DNA of 58,429 bases from assembly GCA_005778355.1 (NCBI GenBank), contig SXON01000127.1:1-58429 (forward strand). The letters run 5' to 3'. A program made the position numbers and the translations under genes. Each line of letters starts with the position of its first letter. Position 1 is the first letter of the stretch. Below the pieces are notes generated by a model. It saw only the letters and a program-made list of their open reading frames with translations. It was not told the DNA's origin and did not search any database. Positions 51,655 to 58,429 of the stretch are shown one piece after another. The stretch is from Pseudomonadota bacterium (GTDB lineage: Bacteria; Myxococcota_A; UBA796; SXON01).

Positions 51655-52622
51655 AACTCTCCGAGCAGCTCCAGCGTTTTGCGGAGGCCACGGAGCCGAG
51701 CGCCGCCCAGGTGGGTCGCCTGCGCCGTCGCCTGGGCGTGGAGCCCGATGCGGCGCTGTCGCGCGAGATCCTGTCGCGACTGCCCGAGCCTGCACCGGGC
51801 GCCGACGCCCGCGTGCGCGCTCGGCTCGATCGCCCTGCGCCCACCCTCCGCCTGCCCCTCGCCGGGCTGCTCCTCGCCGCCGGCCTCGCCGCTTGGTTTC
51901 TCCGCGAGCCCCCGGAGACCCCGGTCTTGCTGAGCCTCGAAGGCGAGGCGAGCGCGGTTGCCGTGGGCGAGCACGTGCGCCTCGTGGCCACGGGGACGGG
52001 CACCGCCGGGGGCACGGATCGGCGGCCACGACTTCGGTGGGACCGCGGGCGCCTCGATGTCGATGTCGATCACGGCGAGGGCATCGACCTTCGCGTGGAA
52101 ACGGCGGAGGCGGTCGTGCGGGTGGTGGGCACGGCCTTCACCGTGCGCCGCGACATCCTCGGCACCGGGGTCGACGTGGTCCACGGCGTGGTCGAGGTCA
52201 CCTGCGCCGGTGCGCTCCCCCGGCGCGTCAAGACCGGCGACACCGCGACGTGCTGGCCCACCCGGCCTGCTGGTCTGCTCGGTCGAGCGCGAGCGCTCCA
52301 GGCCGCCAAGGCACCTCCCGTCGATGTGCTCTCGACCCTCGACGCTGTCGATGCCCGCGACGCGGATCCCATCGTCACCGGCGAGGTGTTGGCACTGCGT
52401 TTCGACATGTTGCGCGCGCTTGGTCGCGACGACGAGGCGTTGGCAGTCGCCCGTGACTACCGTTTCGGCGGCTACAGCGAGCGCGCCACGGAGATCGCGG
52501 CCGCTGCGGTGGCGCTGGAGCTCACGCGGGGTGACTGTCGCGCGGCGTCGGCCTGGGCCGATGTGCTCGACAGCGACGCAACGGTAGCACTGGGGCTAAG
52601 GTGTGCTGATCATGCGCCCTAG
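51651..52622 (+). CDS. FecR-like membrane protein (likely anti-sigma or sigma regulator)
   Basis: 323 residues; ATG overlaps the sigma stop (ATGA). A cytoplasmic N-terminal part (1-65) with no clear zinc-binding HxxxCxxC, one membrane helix (about 66-84, LRLPLAGLLLAAGLAAWFL) and a periplasmic FecR-type domain (about 90-200: LRWDRGRLDVDVDHGEGIDLRVET in parts, VRVVGTAFTVRRD, VVHGVVEV). A helical C-terminal part (about 230-320) looks TPR-like. Partner of the upstream ECF factor. Confidence 0.85.
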   Translation: MKLSEQLQRFAEATEPSAAQVGRLRRRLGVEPDAALSREILSRLPEPAPGADARVRARLDRPAPTLRLPLAGLLLAAGLAAWFLREPPETPVLLSLEGEASAVAVGEHVRLVATGTGTAGGTDRRPRLRWDRGRLDVDVDHGEGIDLRVETAEAVVRVVGTAFTVRRDILGTGVDVVHGVVEVTCAGALPRRVKTGDTATCWPTRPAGLLGRARALQAAKAPPVDVLSTLDAVDARDADPIVTGEVLALRFDMLRALGRDDEALAVARDYRFGGYSERATEIAAAAVALELTRGDCRAASAWADVLDSDATVALGLRCADHAP

Positions 52623-53031
52623 CGCGTCCTGGCTGCTCGCCCTGTGGCCCGTCGTGGGCTGCGTGGAGACACGGTTCGAGTTTCCCAGCGGCGACGGCGA
52701 CACCGGCGACACCGGCGCCGAGGTGGATACGGGCGACACGCTCGACTCCACCGACACGGGCGACACGGCCGACACGGGCGACACGGCTGACACGGCCGAC
52801 ACGGGCGACACGGCCGACGACAGCGGCGGCGATGACAGCGGCGATACCGAAACCGGCGACGACGACACCGGCGATACCGAAACCGGCGACGACGACACCG
52901 GCGACGACGACAGCGGGGAGGCCGATACCGACTCCGATACCGACTCCGATTCCGACGATGACACCGGGTCCGACTCCGATTCCGACTCCGACGACGACAC
53001 CGGGTCCGACTCCGACTCCGATTCGGACTGA
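52612..53031 (+). CDS. Lipoprotein consisting of an acidic DTG/DSD tail
   Basis: 139 residues from ATG 52612, overlapping the FecR-like gene by 11 bases (GTG 52603 is possible). A normal lipoprotein signal ends in the lipobox VVGC (C17). Almost everything after about residue 26 is low complexity: DTGDTAD, then SGDTETGDDDTG, then DSDSDSDD-type units to the end. No folded domain follows. It resembles the tethers of other lipoproteins here but stands alone, so it may coat the surface with negative charge or bind calcium. Last gene of the ECF run. Confidence 0.7.
   Translation: MRPSASWLLALWPVVGCVETRFEFPSGDGDTGDTGAEVDTGDTLDSTDTGDTADTGDTADTADTGDTADDSGGDDSGDTETGDDDTGDTETGDDDTGDDDSGEADTDSDTDSDSDDDTGSDSDSDSDDDTGSDSDSDSD
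52690..53031 (+). repeat. Acidic microsatellite tracts in lipoprotein gene
   Basis: Three adjoining families of short in-frame units: GACACGGGC-type (Asp-Thr-Gly), GACGACGACACCGGC-type (about 15 bases, Asp-Asp-Asp-Thr-Gly), and GACTCC/GATTCC-type hexamers (Asp-Ser). They make up nearly the whole mature protein. Confidence 0.85.
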
Positions 53032-53052
53032 TTCGCGGCTCGTTGCCGCAAT

Positions 53053-53070
53053 CGTCACCGCGTCGTCACC
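53053..53070 (+). promoter_or_regulatory. Direct repeat CGTCACC-N4-CGTCACC, possible PhoB-type box
   Basis: CGTCACC at 53053-53059 and again at 53064-53070, eleven bases apart from start to start. This 7-4-7 layout is that of OmpR/PhoB-family binding sites. It lies 21 bases before the GTG of a response regulator of that family and may allow autoregulation. GAATAA at 53077-53082 could be the -10 box. Confidence 0.45.
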
Positions 53071-53091
53071 TGCGGCGAATAAGTAGGCGCC

Positions 53092-53799
<708 letters not shown>

Positions 53800-53820
53800 C
53801 CGCACGCTAAGCTCCCGGTC

Positions 53821-55050
53821 GTGAACTTCGCCCTCGGCGCCGTCGTCTTGTGCCTGGCCGGCACCCTCGCGTGGAGTACCTGGCAACGTCATCTTGCCCG
53901 CCAGTGGCTGGATCGACTCGCGCACTCGGTGCGTCGCTACGCCCGAGGTGAGGACCGGCGCCTCGCGGTGGACGTTCCACCCCCCGACCTGGTGCCGCTG
54001 TCGCTGGCGCTCGACGACCTGGTGAAGGCGCTCGGGGAAGAGGCCAGCGGCATGCGCTCGGAGCTGCGGCTGGAGCAGGAGATGGTGCGGCAAACGCCCA
54101 ACGGTCTGGTGCTGGTGGATGCCGAGGGCCGCGTGCGCATGGTGAACCCGGCCGCTCGGGTCTTGCTGCCGGTGCGCGGCGATCCCACGGGCCGCCCGCC
54201 GATCGACACCATCCCCTTGTCTGAGCTACAAGACGTGATCGACGAGTGCCGTGAGAAGAACGTGATCGCCGAGCGCAGCGTGGTGTACGGCCCGCGCGAT
54301 CTCGTGGTGCGAGGCCTACCGCTCGACGGCGGCCGGGCGGCGCTGGGGGTGGTGCTCGACATCACCACCGTGCGCGCGGCGGAGCGGGCGCGTCGCGACT
54401 TCGTATCCAACGTGTCTCACGAGCTGCGCACGCCAATCACCAGCATCGTGGGCTTCGCCGAGGCGCTGGGCGACGAGCCCCTGCCCGACTCGAGCAAGCC
54501 CATGGTCGACGCGATCCTCCGAAACGCGCGGCGGTTGCACGCCCTGGTCGACGATGTGCTCCACCTCTCGCGTATCGAGTCGCGCGGCGAAGACCTCGCC
54601 TGCGACACCCAGGCGCTGCGGCCGCTGGTCGACGAGGTGATGGAGCGCGTTCGCCCCCGGGCGGAGTCGCTCCGGCACGCGCTGGCCGTGGAGGGGCCCG
54701 ACGTGGAGGCGAGCGTCAACGCCGACGCCTTCGTGCACGCCCTCAACAACCTCGTCGACAACGCGGTGAAGTACACCCCCGAGGGGGGGCACATCACGGT
54801 GAGGCTGTCGGCGGTGAACAACGGCGTGGAAGTGTCGGTCGTCGACGACGGCCCGGGCATCGACCCCGTGCACCATCCTCGGCTTTTCGAGCGATTCTAC
54901 CGGGTCGACCCGGGACGCTCTCGCGACGTGGGGGGCACCGGGCTCGGCTTGGCGCTGGTGAAGCACCTCTGCCACGCGATGCGGGCCGAGGTGGGCGTCA
55001 GGAGCGCGCCGGGGGAGGGGAGCACCTTCACCCTCCGGCTTCGACCCTAG
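53821..55050 (+). CDS. Sensor histidine kinase (PhoR-like layout)
   Basis: 409 residues from GTG 53821. One N-terminal membrane helix (about 3-20) and no large periplasmic domain; a PAS-like region (about 85-185: QTPNGLVLVDAEGRVRMVNPAA in parts); dimerisation/phosphotransfer helix with H200 in FVSNVSHELRTPITS; ATPase domain with NNLVDNAVKYTPEGG, VVDDGPGIDP, FERFYR and GGTGLGLALVKHL. Partner of the regulator 21 bases upstream. The layout (membrane helix, PAS, HK) is that of PhoR-type kinases. Its 3' end overlaps the convergent rhomboid gene by 23 bases. Confidence 0.93.
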   Translation: MNFALGAVVLCLAGTLAWSTWQRHLARQWLDRLAHSVRRYARGEDRRLAVDVPPPDLVPLSLALDDLVKALGEEASGMRSELRLEQEMVRQTPNGLVLVDAEGRVRMVNPAARVLLPVRGDPTGRPPIDTIPLSELQDVIDECREKNVIAERSVVYGPRDLVVRGLPLDGGRAALGVVLDITTVRAAERARRDFVSNVSHELRTPITSIVGFAEALGDEPLPDSSKPMVDAILRNARRLHALVDDVLHLSRIESRGEDLACDTQALRPLVDEVMERVRPRAESLRHALAVEGPDVEASVNADAFVHALNNLVDNAVKYTPEGGHITVRLSAVNNGVEVSVVDDGPGIDPVHHPRLFERFYRVDPGRSRDVGGTGLGLALVKHLCHAMRAEVGVRSAPGEGSTFTLRLRP

Positions 55051-56566
55051 CGATCGCCGCGGTCACCTTGCTGCTGTCTGGGTGAGCCGCGAGGGCGCGT
55101 GCCACTGCGTCACGACAGCTTGGGAAGGCCGACCGGCAGAGTGCCTCCACCTCGGCGGCGGCGATGTCGTCTTCTCCGGGCTTCAGCTCGTGCGCGCGCG
55201 CGAAGCTCTTGACCGCGGCAGCCTCGTCCCCGAGAGCCGCCTGGGCTGCCGCCGCCTCGATGACCACGCGCCACTGCGAAGAACTTGCCCCGTCGAGCTT
55301 GGCTTTCTCCTCGGTCGGGGTCGTCAAGGTCCACTCGTCGATCACCGCCTGCAGCCTCGGCGCCATGCGGGCGCCCTTGGCGGTATCGACCCCGCCCACG
55401 GTGGCGTAGAGGCCGCGCACCGCCAGGCGCACCCACAACTCGCGGTCGCGACCGTCAACTGTGTACGCAATGCGCGCGTGCTCGGCGTCGATGACCTCGA
55501 CACGGGCGGCCTTGTCGAGGCGTGCCACCCGCGCGCGCTCGGCCTCCACCACCTCGGCCGCGGTGGGTGGGTGCTCGTGTTTGCGGGTGCTCACCGCGAG
55601 GGCGGCGCTGCGGTCGAAGGGGCCGTAGCCGCGGAGGCCCGATCGGGACACCTGCACCTGCCAGTAGGACGGTCGCGACAGGCTGGCGCCGTCGGCCTCG
55701 TAGGTTGCCATCGGCACCATGGACGGGCCGGCGACGATGGGGGCGAGGCTCAACGCCGCCACGATGGCGAGCACGCCGGCGTGAACCCACCGGTTGCTCG
55801 CTCGCCAGGGCTCGATGTTTGGCTGGTAGAAGGCGCCCGAAACAACCCCGGTGACGAGCCCCACGGCGTGCGCGCTATTGTCCACCCCCTCGGCGGTGAG
55901 CCCGTTCGCGAAGGCCCAGAGCGTGAAAGCGGCGGTGGTCGCCCCGAAGATGCCGAGGGCTGCGCGGGGCAAGAGGCTCCCGTAGCGCACGCCGAGCGCG
56001 GCGCAGGCGCCGAGCAAGCCGAAGTCGCCCGCGCTCATGCCCACGCTCGGCGTGCCGGGCAGGCTGTAGGCGGAGGCGAGGCCGCCCGTGGCCACGCTGA
56101 GCAGGATCACATTGGCCAGCGCCGCGTGGCCCATGATGCGCTCGAAGGCGACGCCGGCCACCACGATGGCGGTCATGTTCGAGAGCAGGTGGGGCAGGCC
56201 AGAGTGGAGGAGCCCGTAGCCCACGAGGCGCCAGCCCTCGCCGCGCTCGAGGATGGCGGGCGTTTCCCGGGCGAGCGCGCCGTGGAGCGCGCCGCCTGTC
56301 GTGATGCTGGCGAAGTGCACCCGGATGGCGAGGCCTGCGATCACCGCGGTGACCCAGGGCACGGTGGGGCGTGTCCACAGGGCGCGCACCATGGCGGCGG
56401 TGTCGCGACGTAGCTCCGCGAAACCGGGCCACTCGCGGGCGGCAAGCCAGCGGCCGTCGCGCTCGATGGGTGTTTCGGGGCCGACCTTTCCCTCGCGAAT
56501 AAGACCTTCCAGCTCGTCGAGCGCCAGGGTGCGCTCCTCGCCGTCGGACTGGATGCGGACGATCAC
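55028..56566 (-). CDS. GYF-rhomboid-type intramembrane protease
   Basis: 512 residues. A GYF_2-like N-terminal domain (1-50: LALDELEGLIREGKVGP, DGRWLAAREWPGF) precedes six or more membrane helices (about 70-290). Rhomboid motifs: H126 and N130 in HLLSN, nucleophile S178 in VGMSAGDFG (GxSxG-type, but not the common GxSGA) and H233 in NSAHAVGL. The last 200 residues are soluble with helical repeats (RAHELKPGEDDIAAAEVEAL in parts). Rhomboids cut membrane proteins within the bilayer. The atypical nucleophile context leaves some doubt about activity. Confidence 0.85.
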   Translation of the reverse strand: MIVRIQSDGEERTLALDELEGLIREGKVGPETPIERDGRWLAAREWPGFAELRRDTAAMVRALWTRPTVPWVTAVIAGLAIRVHFASITTGGALHGALARETPAILERGEGWRLVGYGLLHSGLPHLLSNMTAIVVAGVAFERIMGHAALANVILLSVATGGLASAYSLPGTPSVGMSAGDFGLLGACAALGVRYGSLLPRAALGIFGATTAAFTLWAFANGLTAEGVDNSAHAVGLVTGVVSGAFYQPNIEPWRASNRWVHAGVLAIVAALSLAPIVAGPSMVPMATYEADGASLSRPSYWQVQVSRSGLRGYGPFDRSAALAVSTRKHEHPPTAAEVVEAERARVARLDKAARVEVIDAEHARIAYTVDGRDRELWVRLAVRGLYATVGGVDTAKGARMAPRLQAVIDEWTLTTPTEEKAKLDGASSSQWRVVIEAAAAQAALGDEAAAVKSFARAHELKPGEDDIAAAEVEALCRSAFPSCRDAVARALAAHPDSSKVTAAIARVEAGG

Positions 56567-56647
56567 GAGTTGTCAGCTATCCCCGCGGGCCGTTGGACGG
56601 TGCGCTGCCCCGTGCCTACCGTCTCGCCAACGACGAGACTGATCCAG

Positions 56648-57301
56648 ATGGACCGTACCGAGATTGCCCGTACGTGCGAGACCCTTCGTGTTTTCCCCTT
56701 GCCCGGCACGGTGTTGATGCCCGGGGCGCCCCTGCCACTGCACGTTTTCGAGCCTCGATACCGGCAGCTCGTGGCCGACGCGCTCGAGGGCGACGGCATC
56801 ATCTGCGTGCCCCAGATCGCCGAGGGCCAGGAAGAGGCCCACCTCGGGCAGCCCACGCTCTTGCCCTACGTGGCGGTAGGGCGCATCGCGCTGCACCACG
56901 CGCTGCCCGATGGTCGCTACAACATCCTCGTGCAGCCCATCGGCCGCGCTCGCCTGCGTCACGAGCTGCCGACCGACACGCCCTACCGCCGCTTCGTGGC
57001 CGACCTGCTCGACGACACCGACGACGACGCCGCGCGCATCGCAGCCATCGGCCGTCGCGTGATTGGGCTCGTGGCGCCGGTCTTGGCGATGATCGGCGGC
57101 GACGCGGAGAAGTTGCAGAAGGCTCTCGCCGGCATGGAGCCCGAGCGCGTGCCGGTGGCACTCGCCCCCCTGGTGTTGCGCGAGGCCGCCGAACGACAGG
57201 CCTACATCGCCGAGAACAGCGCGGTGCGCCGCGCGGTGATGGTGGAGTACGCGGTGCTCACCTACATCGCGGAAACGAGGGGGGCGGCGGCGGAGGCGTA
57301 A
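56648..57301 (+). CDS. LON-type substrate-binding-domain protein
   Basis: 217 residues from ATG 56648 (ATG/GTG 56570 would add a tail without similarity). It matches the N-terminal LON domain: TLRVFPLPGTVLMPGAPLPLHVFEPRYRQLV (in parts), YVAVGRIALHH, YNILVQPIGRARL. No ATPase or protease domain follows, so it is the stand-alone LON-like family seen in many proteobacteria. Role unclear; probably an adaptor or substrate-binding protein. Cytoplasmic. Confidence 0.85.
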   Translation: MDRTEIARTCETLRVFPLPGTVLMPGAPLPLHVFEPRYRQLVADALEGDGIICVPQIAEGQEEAHLGQPTLLPYVAVGRIALHHALPDGRYNILVQPIGRARLRHELPTDTPYRRFVADLLDDTDDDAARIAAIGRRVIGLVAPVLAMIGGDAEKLQKALAGMEPERVPVALAPLVLREAAERQAYIAENSAVRRAVMVEYAVLTYIAETRGAAAEA

Positions 57302-57368
57302 CCCACCTTGGGGCGACCCCGCCCGGCCCTGTGTCGCGACACGGGGAGCCCCCGGCTCCAGGCGATCC

Positions 57369-57505
57369 GGTGCCCGCCCACTTTGTAGCACGGCCTTCGG
57401 CCGGCGGGTCCTGTCACCCCTGGTGGCGGTGTCGGCTGCACTTCGCTCCGCGACGCCGCCACCAGGGGCACCACCCGCGGGCCGTGTGACATCGGGGCGG
57501 GCACC
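57369..57505. ncRNA. Candidate structured RNA or palindromic element
   Basis: Four nested stems on one strand: GGTGCCCGCCC (57369-57379) with GGGCGGGCACC (57495-57505), 11 bp; CACGGCC (57389-57395) with GGCCGTG (57480-57486), 7 bp; GCGGGT (57404-57409) with ACCCGC (57473-57478), 6 bp; CCCCTGGTGGCGG (57417-57429) with CCGCCACCAGGGG (57456-57468), 13 bp, extended by a wobble pair and GTCG/CGAC. Internal loops are short. It could be an RNA element of the downstream gene, or a mobile palindromic repeat. Found by hand; not folded by program. Confidence 0.5.
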
Positions 57506-57571
57506 TCGATCCCCCACCACGTGACGGCATTCCCCCTCGACTCGCGGTACCCGCTGCCGACGCGCCGCCTG

Positions 57572-57580
57572 CCCCCCCCC
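57572..57580 (+). repeat. Nine-base poly-C tract upstream of SpvB/RHS gene
   Basis: A run of nine C about 100 bases before the ATG at 57679. With the C12 run inside the gene, one of the two longest C-runs I noticed. It may change promoter or mRNA spacing by slippage. Confidence 0.6.
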
Positions 57581-57664
57581 TCCTCGCGATCACATTTTCC
57601 GGCCCGACCGATTGACACGCCCGCTCGCGACGTGCGAGTCTCTGGACGAGCATCTGGGTCCCGT

Positions 57665-57670
57665 GAGGAG
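57665..57670 (+). promoter_or_regulatory. Strong ribosome site fixing the SpvB/RHS start
   Basis: GAGGAG is 8 bases before the ATG at 57679. It shows that translation should begin there, upstream of the poly-C frame break. Confidence 0.75.
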
Positions 57671-57678
57671 AGTCGTCC

Positions 57679-58429
57679 ATGCGCCAGCTTTCTCCAGCGT
57701 TTTGCCCCCCCCCCCCGCGCTAGTCTAGCCGCCCTCGCGGCCGTGTTTCTCGCGTGGCCTGCCCACGCCGAGCCCTCTCGCGTGGCGCCGGCGGACATGC
57801 CGGGCATGGCGATCGCGAGCGGTGGCTCGCTCCAGCAGGGCGCGTGGACGCACGCGGTCCCCCTCGAGCTCCCCCCGGCGCCGGGCGGGACGGTGCCCTC
57901 ATTGGCGCTGGTCGCCGACCACCGCGTGGCCGACGGGTGGCTGGGCCCCAACTGGTCCCTCGCCGGCCCCTCGCGCATCGAGCGACACGGTCCCCTCGGC
58001 AGCGGCGTGCCCACCTTCGACGACGAGCCCCTCTCCAGCGCGGACACCTTCCTGGTCGATGGCCAGCGGCTCTGGAGCGCGGGCGACGAGCTCCAAGGCT
58101 GGGGCGTGATGAGCCCGCTGCTCTCGGGCTGGGCGGCCACCCTGTGGATGCCGGAGCAACAAGACGGGCGCGTGTTCGCTTACGACGAGGCGAGCAACAC
58201 CTGGACCGCCTCGGGCAGCGGCTGGACGTGGACCTACGGCGAGTATGCCGACGCCGGGCTCGTGGGCGAGGGCGCCACCGAGTGGCGGGGCGAGGGCGGG
58301 GGGATGCGCTGCACGCTGGGCGGGGCGTGGGTGGCCATCGACACGGGCTGTCCCGACGACACCTCCGCGTGGCTCCTGTCGCGCGTGGAAGACGGCAACG
58401 GCAACACCATCGAGTATCGCTACGACACG
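57679..58429 (+). CDS. SpvB/RHS-type secreted protein, frame broken by poly-C (3' end outside window)
   Basis: From ATG 57679, sixteen codons are read before TAG 57721. The +1 frame from about 57725 then gives LAALAAVFLAWPAHAEPS, a good signal peptide end, followed by SpvB/RHS text: LELPPAPGGTVPSLALVADH, GWLGPNWSLAGPSRIERHG, DTFLVDGQRLW and, at the edge, DGNGNTIEYRYD. Removing one C from the C12 run at 57705-57716 would join the two frames and make a complete signal peptide. SpvB/RHS proteins are large secreted toxins or surface proteins with a beta-propeller start. OFF phase, sequencing error or true pseudogene are possible. Confidence 0.8.
57705..57716 (+). repeat. Twelve-base poly-C tract inside the SpvB/RHS gene
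   Basis: The tract lies in codons 9-13. Twelve C give an early stop; eleven (or fourteen) give an open frame through a signal peptide. This is the classic layout of a slipped-strand phase switch. Confidence 0.9.

Larger units (their letters stand above)
57302..57678. other. 377-base non-coding stretch with hairpins and poly-C tract
   Basis: The only gap over 300 bases. From left to right: a 20-bp near-palindrome centred on GTCGCGAC (57327-57346); the long hairpin 57369-57505; a nine-base C-run (57572-57580); a TTGACA box (57612-57617) with no good -10; and the ribosome site of the next gene (57665-57670). No frame here looks coding. Confidence 0.7.

Overview
The window is GC-rich (roughly two-thirds or more G+C by eye), very compact DNA from a Gram-negative bacterium. 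Outer-membrane cellulose export proteins, many lipoproteins, MopE-type calcium/metal-binding repeats, Asp/Thr/Gly tethers, CotH-type kinases, a eukaryote-like Ser/Thr kinase with a PEGA-like tail and a type IV pilus retraction-type ATPase together suggest a myxobacterium-like member of the former Deltaproteobacteria (Myxococcota or a neighbour). That is an inference from gene content. I saw no rRNA, tRNA, CRISPR array, insertion sequence or phage gene.

Layout. 1-1520 (minus): glutamine-dependent NAD synthetase (cut by the window edge) and a small membrane protein. 1623-9105 (plus): an AlgF/AlgX-like polysaccharide O-acetylation pair, a DUF3347-like lipoprotein, a thiolase, two unknown proteins, a lone molybdopterin oxidoreductase and a small lipoprotein. 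9088-24561: a Cys-rich lipoprotein with an esterase fold lacking its nucleophile, PilT-like ATPase, a heterodimeric ABC exporter, a deoxyhypusine-synthase-like enzyme, small lipoproteins, a penicillin-acylase-type hydrolase, bifunctional Rel and a first CotH protein. 24562-31112 (minus): a beta-barrel protein and a six-gene overlapping run headed by a Ser/Thr kinase, followed by TPR, periplasmic-binding-protein and Cys-rich lipoprotein genes. 31280-44455 (plus): a cellulose operon bcsA - zinc-ribbon membrane gene - bcsB - bcsZ - bcsC that runs directly into two CotH kinases and a START-like protein. 44463-49790 (minus): two MopE-repeat surface lipoproteins. 49886-53031 (plus): an overlapping set of barrel-like protein, ECF sigma factor, FecR-like protein and acidic lipoprotein. 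53092-57301: OmpR/PhoB-type two-component pair, a GYF-rhomboid protein and a LON-domain protein. 57302-58429: a 377-base non-coding stretch with a long hairpin, then the 5' part of an SpvB/RHS-type gene.

How it fits together. Much of the region builds or senses the cell surface. The cellulose genes, the AlgF/AlgX pair and the CotH proteins could make and decorate an exopolysaccharide. The MopE proteins and the acidic lipoproteins are probably exposed, divalent-cation-binding molecules. Most genes sit in overlapping, co-directional runs (ATGA, GTGA and TTGA junctions), and several convergent pairs share their stop codons.

Most unusual signals: (1) a 12-base poly-C tract that puts the SpvB/RHS gene out of frame right after an excellent ribosome site, as in phase-variable genes; (2) a roughly 137-nt near-palindrome just upstream of it; (3) the octamer palindrome GTCGCGAC, counted 39 times by eye against about 2-3 expected from composition; (4) more than ten lipoproteins whose predicted signal peptide is only 6-8 residues long with no basic residue; (5) CotH kinases appended to a cellulose operon; (6) a kinase-headed module of Cys-rich lipoproteins that I cannot match to a known system.
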